Origin: Flavobacterium hungaricum
GTDB lineage: Bacteria; Bacteroidota; Bacteroidia; Flavobacteriales; Flavobacteriaceae
NCBI RefSeq assembly: GCF_015182285.1
Contig: NZ_PRDM01000001.1
Coordinates: forward strand, 124,001 to 188,000
Direction of reading: 5' to 3'
Length of the DNA: 64,000 nucleotides
Of this stretch, positions 54,968-63,726 are shown one piece after another (within the stretch, counting starts at the first letter, position 1; every line of letters begins with the position of its first letter). A model generated the notes under the pieces. That model did not search any database and was not told the DNA's origin. It was given only the letters and a program-made list of their open reading frames with translations. The position numbers and the translations under genes were made by a program.

Positions 54968-55327
54968 TTATTCAAAACTGTTTCTGTAGATGTCAAAACA
55001 GTATTCTTCAAAACAGAGCCAGCATACAAAGGTGTAATGGGGCAGTCGGTGGCGGTTTTTGACAGATTCCCCAAGGGAATCTTCAATTTCATATCGGATA
55101 TTTTCCAAATCATCTAAATGCTGGATATAGAATTTCCTGCAGTCCGAGTTGTAGACAAACTCTGAAATCATCCCGCAGATGCATCCGTTTTTCTGCAGGT
55201 CTTCCAAGAAAGATTTTAACTGCTCTTTTTTTGTTCCGTCATAAGATTCCATATTAGAGAGGACTATTTTTTTGAACTGGGCGGATACGGGATATTCTAT
55301 GTAAACTGATTTTTCAAAGGCTTTCAT
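54968..55327 (-). CDS. Unknown small Cys-containing protein
   Basis: About 119 residues from the ATG at 55325-55327 (MKAFEKSVYIEYPV); the longer frame would overlap ssb. Cysteines (NGCICGMISEF, DCRKFYI, CWLCFEEYCF) suggest metal binding. No family recognised. It sits between ssb and pcfK in the same direction, so it belongs to the same transfer-region operon. Confidence 0.7.
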   Translation of the reverse strand: MKAFEKSVYIEYPVSAQFKKIVLSNMESYDGTKKEQLKSFLEDLQKNGCICGMISEFVYNSDCRKFYIQHLDDLENIRYEIEDSLGESVKNRHRLPHYTFVCWLCFEEYCFDIYRNSFE

Positions 55328-55364
55328 GGCGTATAAATTTTGATGTGAAACGGCTTTTATCCAA

Positions 55365-55754
55365 TCAGAATGGCAGGTCGTCGGGTTCGTCTTTTGGCGC
55401 ATTTTTCTTTTGGACTGCGGGAACTTCAGCAGTATTATCTGTTTTTGGGAAAACCAGTATTTTTATGTTACTGGTGTGAAAGGTCAGCGAACCGAGCGCT
55501 TTGCCCTCGGCATTATTGTAGACATTCAGACCTATACGCCCGAAGAGTTCGACCACAGTGCCTTTTTTAAGCCACTGCGCCATTTTGGAACCCATCCAAT
55601 AAGAGCAGTCGATGTAGGTTACTATCTTTTTAAGCTCGTCAGATCCTTTTGGTCTGTAGCTGTCGTTTATGGCAATGGAGAAATTTACCACCTCCCTGTC
55701 ATTTGAAACTTTTGCCGTTACGGCATCTTTTGTAATTCGTCCTGAGATTTCCAT
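55365..55754 (-). CDS. ssb: Single-stranded DNA-binding protein
   Basis: About 129 residues from the ATG at 55752-55754 (MEISGRITKDAVTAKVSN); the upstream codons in the longer frame are not SSB-like. An OB-fold core (DREVVNFSIAINDSY, WLKKGTVVELFGRIGLNVY) is followed by a short disordered linker and the conserved acidic tail DDLPF, which recruits repair and replication proteins. It protects transferred single-stranded DNA in the recipient cell. Confidence 0.93.
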   Translation of the reverse strand: MEISGRITKDAVTAKVSNDREVVNFSIAINDSYRPKGSDELKKIVTYIDCSYWMGSKMAQWLKKGTVVELFGRIGLNVYNNAEGKALGSLTFHTSNIKILVFPKTDNTAEVPAVQKKNAPKDEPDDLPF

Positions 55755-56069
55755 GATGCAACATTTTAAGTGAGTATTTTTTCTGTTTTTTCTCAAGCCC
55801 GCATGAAATTTTTCAAAAGAAAAACGGGAAAAAAGAAAGCACAAAATCAAGCGCCCGATAAAGGATCCGGAGTGCTATAAGTCCCGAAGGGCGGCAAGGC
55901 CGTTATGCGCATGCAGGAGCCTGCGGGTGCTATTTTCGCGGCTCTTTTAATCCGTTTTCATTGAAAATTTCCCTATTAGTTTTACAGCAGTCAGCACCCC
56001 TATTTCAAATGCCTGTTTTGGGATAGGCATTGAAATATTTTGTAATTTCAGGTGACAAAAAGCAATGCA
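55755..56069. other. Promoter region of the ssb unit
   Basis: No gene. It contains GC-rich stretches able to fold (GCAGGAGCCTGC near 55914) and divergent starts of ssb and the DUF1810 gene. Confidence 0.5.
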
Positions 56070-56495
56070 ATGGAAAAGCGATATGATCTGAACCGTTTTT
56101 TAGAGGCACAAAGGGAAACGTATGAGAACGCACTGCGCGAGATCAGGCAGGGCAGCAAACAGACCCACTGGATGTGGTTTATTTTTCCCCAGCTGAGAGG
56201 ACTGGGATACACGGATTATAATATCTTTTACGGCATTGAAAATCTGCAGGAAGCCTCACTGTATCTAAATCACCCCATACTGGGAAAACGTCTGGTGGAA
56301 ATTACCCAGGCAATGCTTGAGATCGAGAATAAAACGGCACTGGAAATTCTGGGCAGGGCAGATGAAAGAAAACTCAAATCCTGCGTGACCCTGTTCGGAC
56401 TACTGCCTGCAACGCCTGAATGTTTCAGGCAGGTGCTTGAAAAATATTATAATGGGGTAAAGGACGAAAAGACACTGCAGATTTTAATTTACTGA
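56070..56495 (+). CDS. DUF1810-family protein
   Basis: About 141 residues from the ATG at 56070; a GTG 18 bases earlier is in frame. The sequence RFLEAQRETYENALREIRQG, then THWMWFIFPQLRGLG, is the DUF1810 signature. Helical protein, function unknown. It is on the opposite strand to its neighbours, so it is likely a cargo gene of the element. Confidence 0.9.
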   Translation: MEKRYDLNRFLEAQRETYENALREIRQGSKQTHWMWFIFPQLRGLGYTDYNIFYGIENLQEASLYLNHPILGKRLVEITQAMLEIENKTALEILGRADERKLKSCVTLFGLLPATPECFRQVLEKYYNGVKDEKTLQILIY

Positions 56496-57096
56496 ATTCT
56501 TCAATCATAATTTACTGTTTTATATTTTGAATTTCAGGTGTCTATTAAATTATTTTGGCTTCAAGTATTATCCAAATTAGGTCAATATCAAATTCAAGCT
56601 GGGAAAGGCAGAAGGACGGCCAATTGTAAAAAAAAAAATATTTAAAAGCTCGTCAATATAGAGATTACGTTTGTATACAAATCTGCCATCAGTTTGAAAT
56701 CTGCAATGAGCTGTCGTGAAAGCTCAATTGCTACTTCTTTTGGCATACCGTAAAGAACTCGGCTAAATGAGAATCTTAAGGAAATATTGAATTAATATAA
56801 ATCATAGAAATCGAATCCTCCTCCATAGTTATTGACTTGGTAATGTTATTAATATTTGACATAATTATTTAGATAAAATGAGAAACACTAAATTAGCATA
56901 AATATAGTAAAGAGATATTAGATAATGAAAGGACTGGCAATAGAAGAAATAGTATAAAAAGTAAATAATGTAGAAGGAGTAAACATAATAAAGGGAGTAC
57001 AGATATTAATTATATTAAATTTAATGATTATATTTACACCGTAAAAATAAGAAACCACCAGAACCAGAAAAAAGGTCTAGTGGTTTTAACTAAGTT
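56496..57096. other. Low-coding region with a gene remnant
   Basis: Mostly AT-rich. A minus-strand frame at 56642-56746 (MPKEVAIELSRQLIADFKLM onward, 34 codons) is open upstream without a start (RVLYG before the Met) and looks like a remnant of a protein, but it is too short to assign. A minus-strand terminator at 57053-57087 follows the small peptide gene. Confidence 0.5.
57053..57087 (-). terminator. Terminator of the first small-peptide gene
   Basis: AAACCAC-CAG pairs with CTAGTGGTTTT. It lies about 10 bp downstream of the peptide stop on the minus strand. Confidence 0.65.
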
Positions 57097-57198
57097 TTAC
57101 TTGCTTTTAACTGCTCGAACTAGTTTTCGAAGTTGTTTTAAACAAGAGGGTAAGAAATATAATATTCCGATTACCCCAAGATAAGTTGTTATTTCCAT
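57097..57198 (-). CDS. Small hydrophobic peptide (33 aa)
   Basis: An ATG at 57196-57198 encodes a 33-residue peptide: a hydrophobic stretch (TTYLGVIGILYFLPSCL) then a basic tail (KQLRKLVRAVKSK). A longer frame exists but its start lies upstream of the predicted transcription start (TATATTTG at 57302-57309). The leader carries a hairpin (57237-57262) that, on the plus strand, is a T-tailed terminator. This plan matches type I toxin genes, though no antisense promoter was found. The second gene like this is at 58428. Confidence 0.55.
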   Translation of the reverse strand: MEITTYLGVIGILYFLPSCLKQLRKLVRAVKSK

Positions 57199-57236
57199 AG
57201 CATTAGAAATAAAGGATTGAACAAATCCACCCTTAA

Positions 57237-57269
57237 ACCAAAAGACTCTGACCTCTTTTGGTTTTTTTA
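57237..57269 (+). terminator. T-tailed hairpin opposite the peptide leader
   Basis: AAACCAAAAGA pairs with TCTTTTGG and ends in seven T on the plus strand. Seen from the minus strand it lies in the leader of the small-peptide gene. Confidence 0.6.
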
Positions 57270-57301
57270 TGGCTTCAAATGAAGATTCATTTGCCGTTCT
57301 A

Positions 57302-57309
57302 CAAATATA
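57302..57309 (-). promoter_or_regulatory. -7 box of the small-peptide gene
   Basis: TATATTTG on the minus strand; transcription would start near 57295 and exclude the longer reading frame's start at 57315. Confidence 0.5.
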
Positions 57310-57420
57310 CGGCATCAGTTTTATAAATTTTTGAAAGGTTTACAAAATCAAGCAACAGTTATAAACAATTATTTTTTTAGCCGCAATTATCCATCTTTAG
57401 TCGTTTTAATTGTTTTTATC

Positions 57421-57460
57421 TCTTCATTTTGTTTCATTTTGTTTCATTCTGTTTCGTTTT
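57421..57460. repeat. 10-bp tandem repeat, four units
   Basis: Units tcttcatttt, gtttcatttt, gtttcattct and gtttcgtttt follow without gaps. A period of 10 bp is one helical turn, so a DNA-binding protein could bind one face. Confidence 0.6.
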
Positions 57461-57705
57461 TCTATGTATTTTAAAAAAAAAAATGGAGTTATCAACACCC
57501 CGTTTTTTTAATATCCTTCTAACTAACTTCTAAAATGCAATCTAATTAATAAAAATTCTAAATAAGGATTCAGAAAGTATTTAAAATAATCAATTAAGGA
57601 AAATGACATTATGTATATTTGTAATAATTAACGTAAAGAAATGATACTAGAAATAATGAAAAAAAACTAGTTCCTCTAAGCAGACTAACGAAAAACTATT
57701 ATAAT

Positions 57706-57918
57706 ATGCCTTCACATCTAGAAAAAGTAATACAAGATTTTCAACACATGAATACTCCTACTGGTAAATTTGCTGATTTCATTACAAAACAACAAGATTA
57801 CATTCGAGCAAAAACAGATAAGGAAAGAAAAAAGATAATAATGGAGATATCGCAAAGATTTGCCGATGTGTTTAATAAAGGTGAGTATGAAGAATTAATT
57901 AAAGAATTTAAAAACTAA
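57706..57918 (+). CDS. Small protein, first of a pair
   Basis: A 70-residue, charged, helical protein (MPSHLEKVIQDFQHMNTPTG at its start). No recognised domain. It is followed 11 bp later by another small gene in the same direction; both seem to be cargo of the conjugative region. A TATATTTG box near 57613 may be the promoter. Confidence 0.6.
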   Translation: MPSHLEKVIQDFQHMNTPTGKFADFITKQQDYIRAKTDKERKKIIMEISQRFADVFNKGEYEELIKEFKN

Positions 57919-57929
57919 TTTCATATTTT

Positions 57930-58160
57930 ATGAGCAATATGGCACAATTTGAAAAAGATTTTAATGAGCATCTTGAAAAAGAATATAACGCTTCAAATCA
58001 AAATGACAGTATTAAAAAATTAGCAGATGCAGAAAAAACTGTACACGCATTTGTAGATAATTATATTGAGCAGTATGGTTTAGATAGAAGTAATTTAAAT
58101 ATAACAGCAACTTATCTGATTAGAAAATTTGCAAGACGAAAAATCAATTACATAGATTAA
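57930..58160 (+). CDS. Small protein, second of a pair
   Basis: A 76-residue acidic helical protein (KKLADAEKTVHAFVDNYIEQ near 29-48) with a basic end (IRKFARRKINYID). No family recognised. The pairing of two short soluble proteins of similar size resembles toxin-antitoxin layout but no catalytic or binding motif confirms it. Confidence 0.55.
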   Translation: MSNMAQFEKDFNEHLEKEYNASNQNDSIKKLADAEKTVHAFVDNYIEQYGLDRSNLNITATYLIRKFARRKINYID

Positions 58161-58379
58161 ATTGTATCAATTCAGATTTGAATATTTATAAAATCAAATA
58201 ATTAAAAAAATATTTACAATGTGCTGCTTTAAAAAAAAATATCGTTGAAAAATTAAAATTTTTCTTAACAGCGCAAATTCTTTATTAATAGCGCTTTACG
58301 ATGCGTAATTATAGAAATTGTTGATAAACAAAATATGGAAAACCTTCTCTAATCATTTTTTTATTATACTTTTGTAAAA

Positions 58380-58408
58380 CGAAAACCCGCCTAAAAGACG
58401 GGTTCTTA
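58380..58408 (-). terminator. Terminator of the second small-peptide gene
   Basis: GAAAACCCGCC pairs with the GACGGGTTC part after the AAAAGA loop. On the minus strand it ends the peptide transcript. Confidence 0.75.
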
Positions 58409-58427
58409 ATTTGGATTAATAATTTTA

Positions 58428-58526
58428 TTACTTTTTCCACATTTGTACAACCATCGATATTGTACTGATAACGTTTAAAGTAACGGATGAAATTATCAAC
58501 CAATGCTCTGGATTGTAAGGGTCCAT
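58428..58526 (-). CDS. Small hydrophobic peptide (32 aa), second locus
   Basis: An ATG at 58524-58526 encodes 32 residues: DPYNPEHW, then a hydrophobic segment LIISSVTLNVISTISMVV, ending QMWKK. A TAAGTTTG box (58616-58623) would start the RNA about 83 bases before the ATG. The leader holds a strong hairpin (58545-58577) that is a T-tailed terminator on the plus strand, and a terminator follows the stop. The plan is the same as the locus at 57097, but the peptides differ in sequence. Confidence 0.6.
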   Translation of the reverse strand: MDPYNPEHWLIISSVTLNVISTISMVVQMWKK

Positions 58527-58544
58527 GACCAAAGATTTATAAAA

Positions 58545-58577
58545 AGCTGCAGCCTAGGAACTGCGGCTTTTTTGTTG
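58545..58577 (+). terminator. T-tailed hairpin opposite the second peptide leader
   Basis: AGCTGCAG pairs with CTGCGGCT and ends in six T on the plus strand; it lies in the 5' leader of the peptide gene on the minus strand. Confidence 0.65.
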
Positions 58578-58803
58578 AACCACAAATTTCGACATTTTTC
58601 GGTGTACGTGAAAGCCAAACTTATTCACAATCGGACGTAGTTTTTAACAACACTATTATTTTGAGATAAAATTCACACAATGATTAAAAACTTAAAAATC
58701 AAATACTTAGTATTTTAAAATATCTAAAAACACCCGTAGAATATAGACTTTTTAGAATAAAAAGCAAGAAATTTTAAATAGTTTTAGAAAGTTTTTCTGG
58801 ACA

Positions 58804-58838
58804 TAAAAAAGCCAATCAATTATTAATTGATTGGCTTT
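58804..58838. terminator. Hairpin terminator after the frameshifted gene
   Basis: AAGCCAATCAATT pairs with AATTGATTGGCTT. It lies 24 bp downstream of the minus-strand gene ending at 58862. Confidence 0.9.
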
Positions 58839-58861
58839 ATATTAATTATTTTATAATTATA

Positions 58862-59145
58862 CTATTCAGATTTTGATTGATGTATATTTACCAATCGTTT
58901 TGCTTCATATGAACTCAAATTATGAAGATGTTTACCTATCATTCCATGGTTATATTGGAGGATTAGTAATTCAACACCATTATTTGAGTTATCCATCTCT
59001 ATAGCTAGCACATCCAAAAGATTACGATATGCAATCTTTGCCGTTTTAATATATTCATCAATACCTATGTTATTATCACGTGCACTTTTTTTGCTATATC
59101 ATCCATTTCTTCATAGTCGGCAGATGACAACTTAATGTTTCCCAT
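58862..59145 (-). pseudogene. Small gene interrupted at a slippery A7 run
   Basis: From the ATG at 59143-59145 the frame reads MGNIKLSSADYEEMDDIAKK and then hits a stop 6 codons later. One base back, the frame continues KSARDNNIGIDEYIKTAKI and on to a stop at 58862, giving a protein of about 94 residues. The change falls on a run of seven A (59086-59092 on the plus strand as T) followed by G. That is either a one-base loss, a sequencing error in a homopolymer, or a programmed -1 frameshift site (A-AAA-AAG type). The protein family is unknown. Confidence 0.6.
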
Positions 59146-59163
59146 ATTTATTTAAATTTTATT

Positions 59164-60045
59164 TTATTTTTCCAGAACAATCAATTGCGGTGAAATATTC
59201 ACACCGGATGTCCCCATGTTTTTTAAAATTTCATCAATTTTACTAATAATCTTTCCATAATTATCTACATCAAAATCACCATTAATATTCAGATTACTTC
59301 TGATAGCGTCACCAGTAATACCTATCACTTTTAATTTATATTGAACGTCAGCATCCTTGTATGTAACTGCTGCCGCTATGTTTGGCAAAGAACTAATATT
59401 AGCGGAATTCTTTTTTGACTTAACATCTAAACTTAAATCTACACCACAACCATAGACAACTTCTTCTTCTTTACCATTGATCGTACATTTCTGTTTTTTA
59501 TACTGCAAGAACTTATAATTTAAATTTGTTTTAGAAGTACTAGTTCCAGCTGAAACAAAAACTATTTTACCATTAACATCTAAAATATATTTAGTGGAAC
59601 TAAAGAATACATCATATCCACCATCTAAATCGTTTAACGTTTTAGGCTTATCACAGCCAACACCATCAGCATCAATTGGATTATCATCTTTAACTTTGGT
59701 TGGTGTACTACTACTTCCAACTAATGCATGAGAAGCTAAATTTGAAATATTAGTTTTGAAATTTTCAACTAATACTAATTTATATCTTTCTTCTGCATCG
59801 GCTTTTGCTTTCGCATCCGCAGCCATCTTCAATTTTCCCGCATCTGCATCAGCTCTTGCCTTAGCTTCTGCAGCGAGCTTTGCCTTTTGAGCAGCTTCTG
59901 AATCGATTTTAGCTTTAGTTTTTTCAGCTTCTGCTCTCGCTTCTTTTTCAGCTTTTGCTTTTTGTGCAGATTCTAAATCTGTATTATTTTGACTATTCGC
60001 AATCGATAAAAAAAGCACGCAAATAATTAAGTAAATTTTTTTCAT
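59164..60045 (-). CDS. Secreted coiled-coil protein, unknown function
   Basis: A 293-residue protein. Residues 1-18 are a signal peptide (MKKIYLIICVLFLSIANS). Residues ~25-90 are a highly charged Ala/Lys/Glu-rich coiled coil (repeats of AKAEKEARAEAEK and KAKADAEE). The rest is a globular part with Cys (DADGVGCDKPKTLNDLDGGYD and KCTINGKEEEVVYGCGVDLS), suggesting disulfides outside the cytoplasm. TolA-like coiled coils span the periplasm, but this one lacks a membrane anchor. It lies alone between mob genes and the small genes. Confidence 0.8.
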   Translation of the reverse strand: MKKIYLIICVLFLSIANSQNNTDLESAQKAKAEKEARAEAEKTKAKIDSEAAQKAKLAAEAKARADADAGKLKMAADAKAKADAEERYKLVLVENFKTNISNLASHALVGSSSTPTKVKDDNPIDADGVGCDKPKTLNDLDGGYDVFFSSTKYILDVNGKIVFVSAGTSTSKTNLNYKFLQYKKQKCTINGKEEEVVYGCGVDLSLDVKSKKNSANISSLPNIAAAVTYKDADVQYKLKVIGITGDAIRSNLNINGDFDVDNYGKIISKIDEILKNMGTSGVNISPQLIVLEK

Positions 60046-60468
60046 TTTGATTGGTTTATATTAGATGTTAAATATAAGAAAAATAGCAAAACACCATATA
60101 AACTAACCAAAATCTGTTTAATCAAAATTCCACCATTAGACTGAGATATAACTGAAAAAATGAATTATAGACAAAACCAAAATAAGATGTGCATTCTTTT
60201 TTTTGTTGAGTTTAGAAATCAAATACTTGCACTAAAATCGAGATACGCAGTAGGCACTCCATGAGGTTACCAATTAGCAAAAACGTACTCTTAGAGCGCC
60301 ATAGATGGCCTCTAAAGAAGTTATCCAAAGTTATTTATCCTGCAAAATGAAATCTAAATTTCCTAGGATAAGCAAAAAAAATGTCTTGAAAAACTCAATA
60401 GATTTGAGCTTTATGGTATATATCGTAATTGTGAAAATGCACAGTTGTTTTTTATCTCATATTAAAGG
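60046..60468. other. Intergenic region between mobC and the secreted protein
   Basis: Contains the promoter of the secreted protein on the minus strand. No gene is supported; the plus-strand frame at 60305-60550 has no family features and overlaps the mobC end. Confidence 0.5.
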
Positions 60469-62457
60469 TTATTTTTCTTTTTTGAGAACCAGGGATGAAA
60501 GTGTCGGGTTTTTGATTATCCGTTCCATTTCGCTTTGTATTATTTCCTGAATCTCAATTTTGATCTGCAGATAATTTTTCTGGACAATAACATTACCTAT
60601 GTTTTGAATGATAGGGATTTCTTTGTAATTATCTGTTTCTTTTTTAATTTTTTCGTGGTCGTTGATTATCTCACAGTGAAAGGTCTTAAGTTCAATTCTG
60701 CAGTCCGGGTTGTCAGCTGTCATGCCAACAAATTCCCCCGAACTCAGCGTTGAAATCTTTGATGGCGGCACCGCTGATTCGAGCTGTCTTGAAAGGCTGA
60801 TAGAGGTGTCGCTGCTGTTGATGGTGAGGCTTTCGCGATCCTGCATTATTTTTCCGAAACGCTCTGATAGCTGTTTGGCGGTATCCCCGCTGACCTGTCC
60901 TGATACAATATTTCCAACGATGTTGACAATCACGTCAGCCTGTTCGCGGCCGTAGTCCTTACGCAGCTGGCTGAAGTCCTGAATCCCAAGACAGGTGCTC
61001 ACTCTGTTGCTTCTTGCCGTGGCAATCAGACTGTCAATATTGTTGAGATAGATTGTTGGGAACTCGTCAAAAATAAGGCTGCTTTTTAGTTTTCCCTTCT
61101 GGTTTACCTGTTTGATAAGACGGCTGACGAAAAGGGAAAGCACCGCTCCGTAAGTCTGTATTTTCTGCGGATTGTTTCCCATTGAAACGATTTTCGGATC
61201 GGATGGATTATTAATGTCAAGGGTAAAATCACTGCCCGACAGCACATAATAAAGCTGTGGAGAAGAGAGTTTTGCCAGCGATATTTTAGCTGAAGCAATT
61301 TGGCCCTCCAGCTGGTCTACAGCCTCGTTCAGGAAGGCGCTGACAAAGGGATTGATGAGCACTTCAATCTCTTTTTCGGTTCGCAGAAGCGTGAAAAGGC
61401 TCTCGTAATCGGTCTGTATCATTTCAATGACATGGGGCAGGGTGCAGTATTGGCCATCGCTGTATTTTCTGAGGTACCAGATTACTGCGGTCAGGAAATT
61501 TATGGGCGATTCCACAAAGAAATCGCCCTGTTTTTTAATCCACTCCCGATTGAGTCCCATAAGGATTGTGCGGGCAGACTCAGCGGCATCGGTAATGTCT
61601 GTCATTGCCGCAGGATCAAGGGGATTACAGCGGTGGGTTCTGGAGAGGTCATCAAAATTTATGATGTAAAATTTGGGTTCCACGTCATAAAGATGACGGA
61701 ATTTCAGCCAGGCATTATAGGCGATAACGGTTAGATCGTCGAATTTGAAATCATAGATGAACATGGAAAAGCCTTTGGCAATGTGCTGGGTGATTATATG
61801 GCGGATTACAAAGTATGATTTTCCCGAACCCGGCGTGCCTGGAACCAAAATGCCTCGGAAGGGATTTATAATGTTAATCCAGCTGCTGCGCACTTTGTCT
61901 TTGAGATGATAGCGTGCGGGAAGGTTAACGGAATATTCGTTTTCAATAAGCCTTTCCTCCTGGGGGAAAGTTTCATTTTCCTTATTGAATATATCTGCTG
62001 AACTAAGCTTTCTGCGGATAATGCGGGAGAGCAGGGTGCCCCCGGAGAGTGTCATCAGATAGCCCAAAGAACACAGTGAGATATATAGTACGGAGCATAC
62101 CTCAGCATCCGCAAATATTACAAAAGCCAGATAGGAACCAAAGTAAAGCAGGAGGCCCATTGAGATATAATAAAAAGCAGTTCTAAAATGGAGTTTTTCA
62201 TCTTTTCTTCCTCTGGCACCCATAAGGGAAATAACCAAGAGTCCAAGTGCAAAAAGCTTTGATTTATGGAAGCTGTCCAGAAGTCCAGTACGATAAATAT
62301 TCTCCATTATCCTGGAGGCAAAATCCGGTGCAAGATTCCAATGCCTGAAGGAATCGAAGCAGTAATGATAAAAATGGATGAGCAGCACTGTAATGCCCAT
62401 AAGTCTTGTCATATCTAAAATTTTTCTAAGCGCCTGTTCATTTTCTCCCGTCTGCAT
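60469..62457 (-). CDS. mobC: MobC, type IV coupling protein (TraG/VirD4-like)
   Basis: A 662-residue ATPase. The N-terminal ~170 residues hold membrane segments (ILDMTRLMGITVLLIHFYHYC, LFALGLLVISLMGA, LLLYFGSYLAFVIFAD). Walker A is GTPGSGKSYF (~206), and Walker B is SLIFDEFPTIYL (~463). It links the relaxase-DNA complex to the conjugation channel. A C-terminal extension (about 600-662) contains a coiled piece. It starts 18 bp after mobB. Confidence 0.95.
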   Translation of the reverse strand: MQTGENEQALRKILDMTRLMGITVLLIHFYHYCFDSFRHWNLAPDFASRIMENIYRTGLLDSFHKSKLFALGLLVISLMGARGRKDEKLHFRTAFYYISMGLLLYFGSYLAFVIFADAEVCSVLYISLCSLGYLMTLSGGTLLSRIIRRKLSSADIFNKENETFPQEERLIENEYSVNLPARYHLKDKVRSSWINIINPFRGILVPGTPGSGKSYFVIRHIITQHIAKGFSMFIYDFKFDDLTVIAYNAWLKFRHLYDVEPKFYIINFDDLSRTHRCNPLDPAAMTDITDAAESARTILMGLNREWIKKQGDFFVESPINFLTAVIWYLRKYSDGQYCTLPHVIEMIQTDYESLFTLLRTEKEIEVLINPFVSAFLNEAVDQLEGQIASAKISLAKLSSPQLYYVLSGSDFTLDINNPSDPKIVSMGNNPQKIQTYGAVLSLFVSRLIKQVNQKGKLKSSLIFDEFPTIYLNNIDSLIATARSNRVSTCLGIQDFSQLRKDYGREQADVIVNIVGNIVSGQVSGDTAKQLSERFGKIMQDRESLTINSSDTSISLSRQLESAVPPSKISTLSSGEFVGMTADNPDCRIELKTFHCEIINDHEKIKKETDNYKEIPIIQNIGNVIVQKNYLQIKIEIQEIIQSEMERIIKNPTLSSLVLKKEK

Positions 62458-62475
62458 GCTGTTGATTTTTATGTG

Positions 62476-63726
62476 TTAATTATTATCGGACTGTCCTTTT
62501 CTCCTTCTTTTTTTCCGCTTGTTTTTAAGCTCTCGGGTAACGTAATCTAACGGCGTTCCGGCGTAAAGCACTTCATCAATTATCCGCTGCACTTCCCCTG
62601 CGGAAATAAAGGAGCCGTGCTTCTGAGCCGTACCATCAGGAACTGTATACTGCTTCTCAGAATGGGACGATTGGCCCAGACGCTGCAGGAGCCCTTTGGC
62701 GGCATATCCTGATCCGAGACTGCTTCCGTTGAAAACGCATCTGGTGTTATGATCTATGTAGGTCATGCCGTATATAAACCCCTGTTCATTTTTTCTGACA
62801 ACTGCTGTAATGCCCTGATTCGCCAGCCGTGTTTCGAGCTGCGAGAGTGTTATGGATGGGTATTTCAAAAGGAGCAGATCCACCGCGTTTCGGGTTCTTT
62901 TCATGTTTATCATACGAGAAGTTTTAGCTGCAGCAAAATTAATTTCAAGCCGGGAAAGAGTAGGCTTGGAATAAAAACTGCTGGCTTTTATAGGAACCCC
63001 GACAGTCTTTTTGTTCTCATCCAGAATCTGGTAGATCAGCCCTTTGTTCTGAAACATTTCTGAATTTTCCTTTCCCCTTTCCGCCTTCACGTTATACAGG
63101 TTCAATACTGCGTTCAGCTCACCCAGCGTTGTGTATTTGTAGTTCGGAATGACCGCATTGAGTACACTGCCGATGGCTCTTTTGGAATCCACTGCCCCGT
63201 ATTTTATTTTTTCCGCATCAATGGCATTAATAAGTATCGGACTCTGTTTTTTTCTCGAATCTGCCCGAACCAGATTAAAAGAAATCTCCAATTCTCTGCG
63301 GGCCGTTTCGGACTGGTTTCTACCAATATTGTGCATATTGATTCTTGAGCCATCTGCCCTCACATTTATTGCTGCGATATGCAGGTGCGGATGTCCCGCA
63401 TCATGATGCTGGTAGACCAGATAAGGCTGTGCGCCGAATCCAATTTTCTCCATATAAGAAGAGGCAATCTGCATGAGTTTCTCTTTTGATAAACCCTTAT
63501 CGGACCGGTCAAAATTCAGTGAAATGTGCACAGCGCCGCGTTTGACATTTTCATTGAGCTGGAGCTGTCTTAGAAATACGCCGAGCTTAAAAGATTCTGA
63601 CATTTTTTCAATATCGATGGGATAATTTCCCTCGCCGATGCACACAGCTGCACCCTGGGAAACTTTATTCTCATTATAGATAAGGATGCCTCTTATCGAG
63701 TGTCCTGTGTTTATGACTGCAACCAT
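62476..63726 (-). CDS. mobB: MobB relaxase
   Basis: A 416-residue relaxase. The metal-binding three-histidine motif is HHDAGHPHLH (H108, H112, H114), preceded by a conserved NxxHIS strand (VHISLNFD near 66-73). The N-terminus (MVAVINTGHSIRGILIYNE) is typical of the Bacteroidetes MOBP-type mobilization proteins. It nicks at oriT and carries the strand into the recipient. The basic C-terminus (KNKRKKRRRKGQSDNN) may bind DNA. It overlaps mobA by 16 bp. Confidence 0.95.
   Translation of the reverse strand: MVAVINTGHSIRGILIYNENKVSQGAAVCIGEGNYPIDIEKMSESFKLGVFLRQLQLNENVKRGAVHISLNFDRSDKGLSKEKLMQIASSYMEKIGFGAQPYLVYQHHDAGHPHLHIAAINVRADGSRINMHNIGRNQSETARRELEISFNLVRADSRKKQSPILINAIDAEKIKYGAVDSKRAIGSVLNAVIPNYKYTTLGELNAVLNLYNVKAERGKENSEMFQNKGLIYQILDENKKTVGVPIKASSFYSKPTLSRLEINFAAAKTSRMINMKRTRNAVDLLLLKYPSITLSQLETRLANQGITAVVRKNEQGFIYGMTYIDHNTRCVFNGSSLGSGYAAKGLLQRLGQSSHSEKQYTVPDGTAQKHGSFISAGEVQRIIDEVLYAGTPLDYVTRELKNKRKKRRRKGQSDNN

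Larger units (their letters stand above)
57199..57705. other. AT-rich region with leader hairpin and tandem repeat
   Basis: Holds the promoter and leader of the peptide gene on the left and a 10-bp tandem repeat at 57421-57460 on the right, before the two small genes at 57706. The -7 box TATATTTG near 57613 may serve those genes. Confidence 0.55.
58527..58861. other. Leader of peptide gene and convergent terminator
   Basis: Contains the leader and promoter of the small-peptide gene and the hairpin at 58804-58838. No protein gene is supported. Confidence 0.6.

Noticed and set aside
57097..57315. 72-codon version of the peptide gene
   Set aside because: Its ATG lies upstream of the predicted -7 box and the frame passes through the leader hairpin, so the short 33-residue form is preferred.
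60305..60550. Plus-strand frame next to mobC
   Set aside because: Overlaps the mobC 3' end, low complexity, no family.
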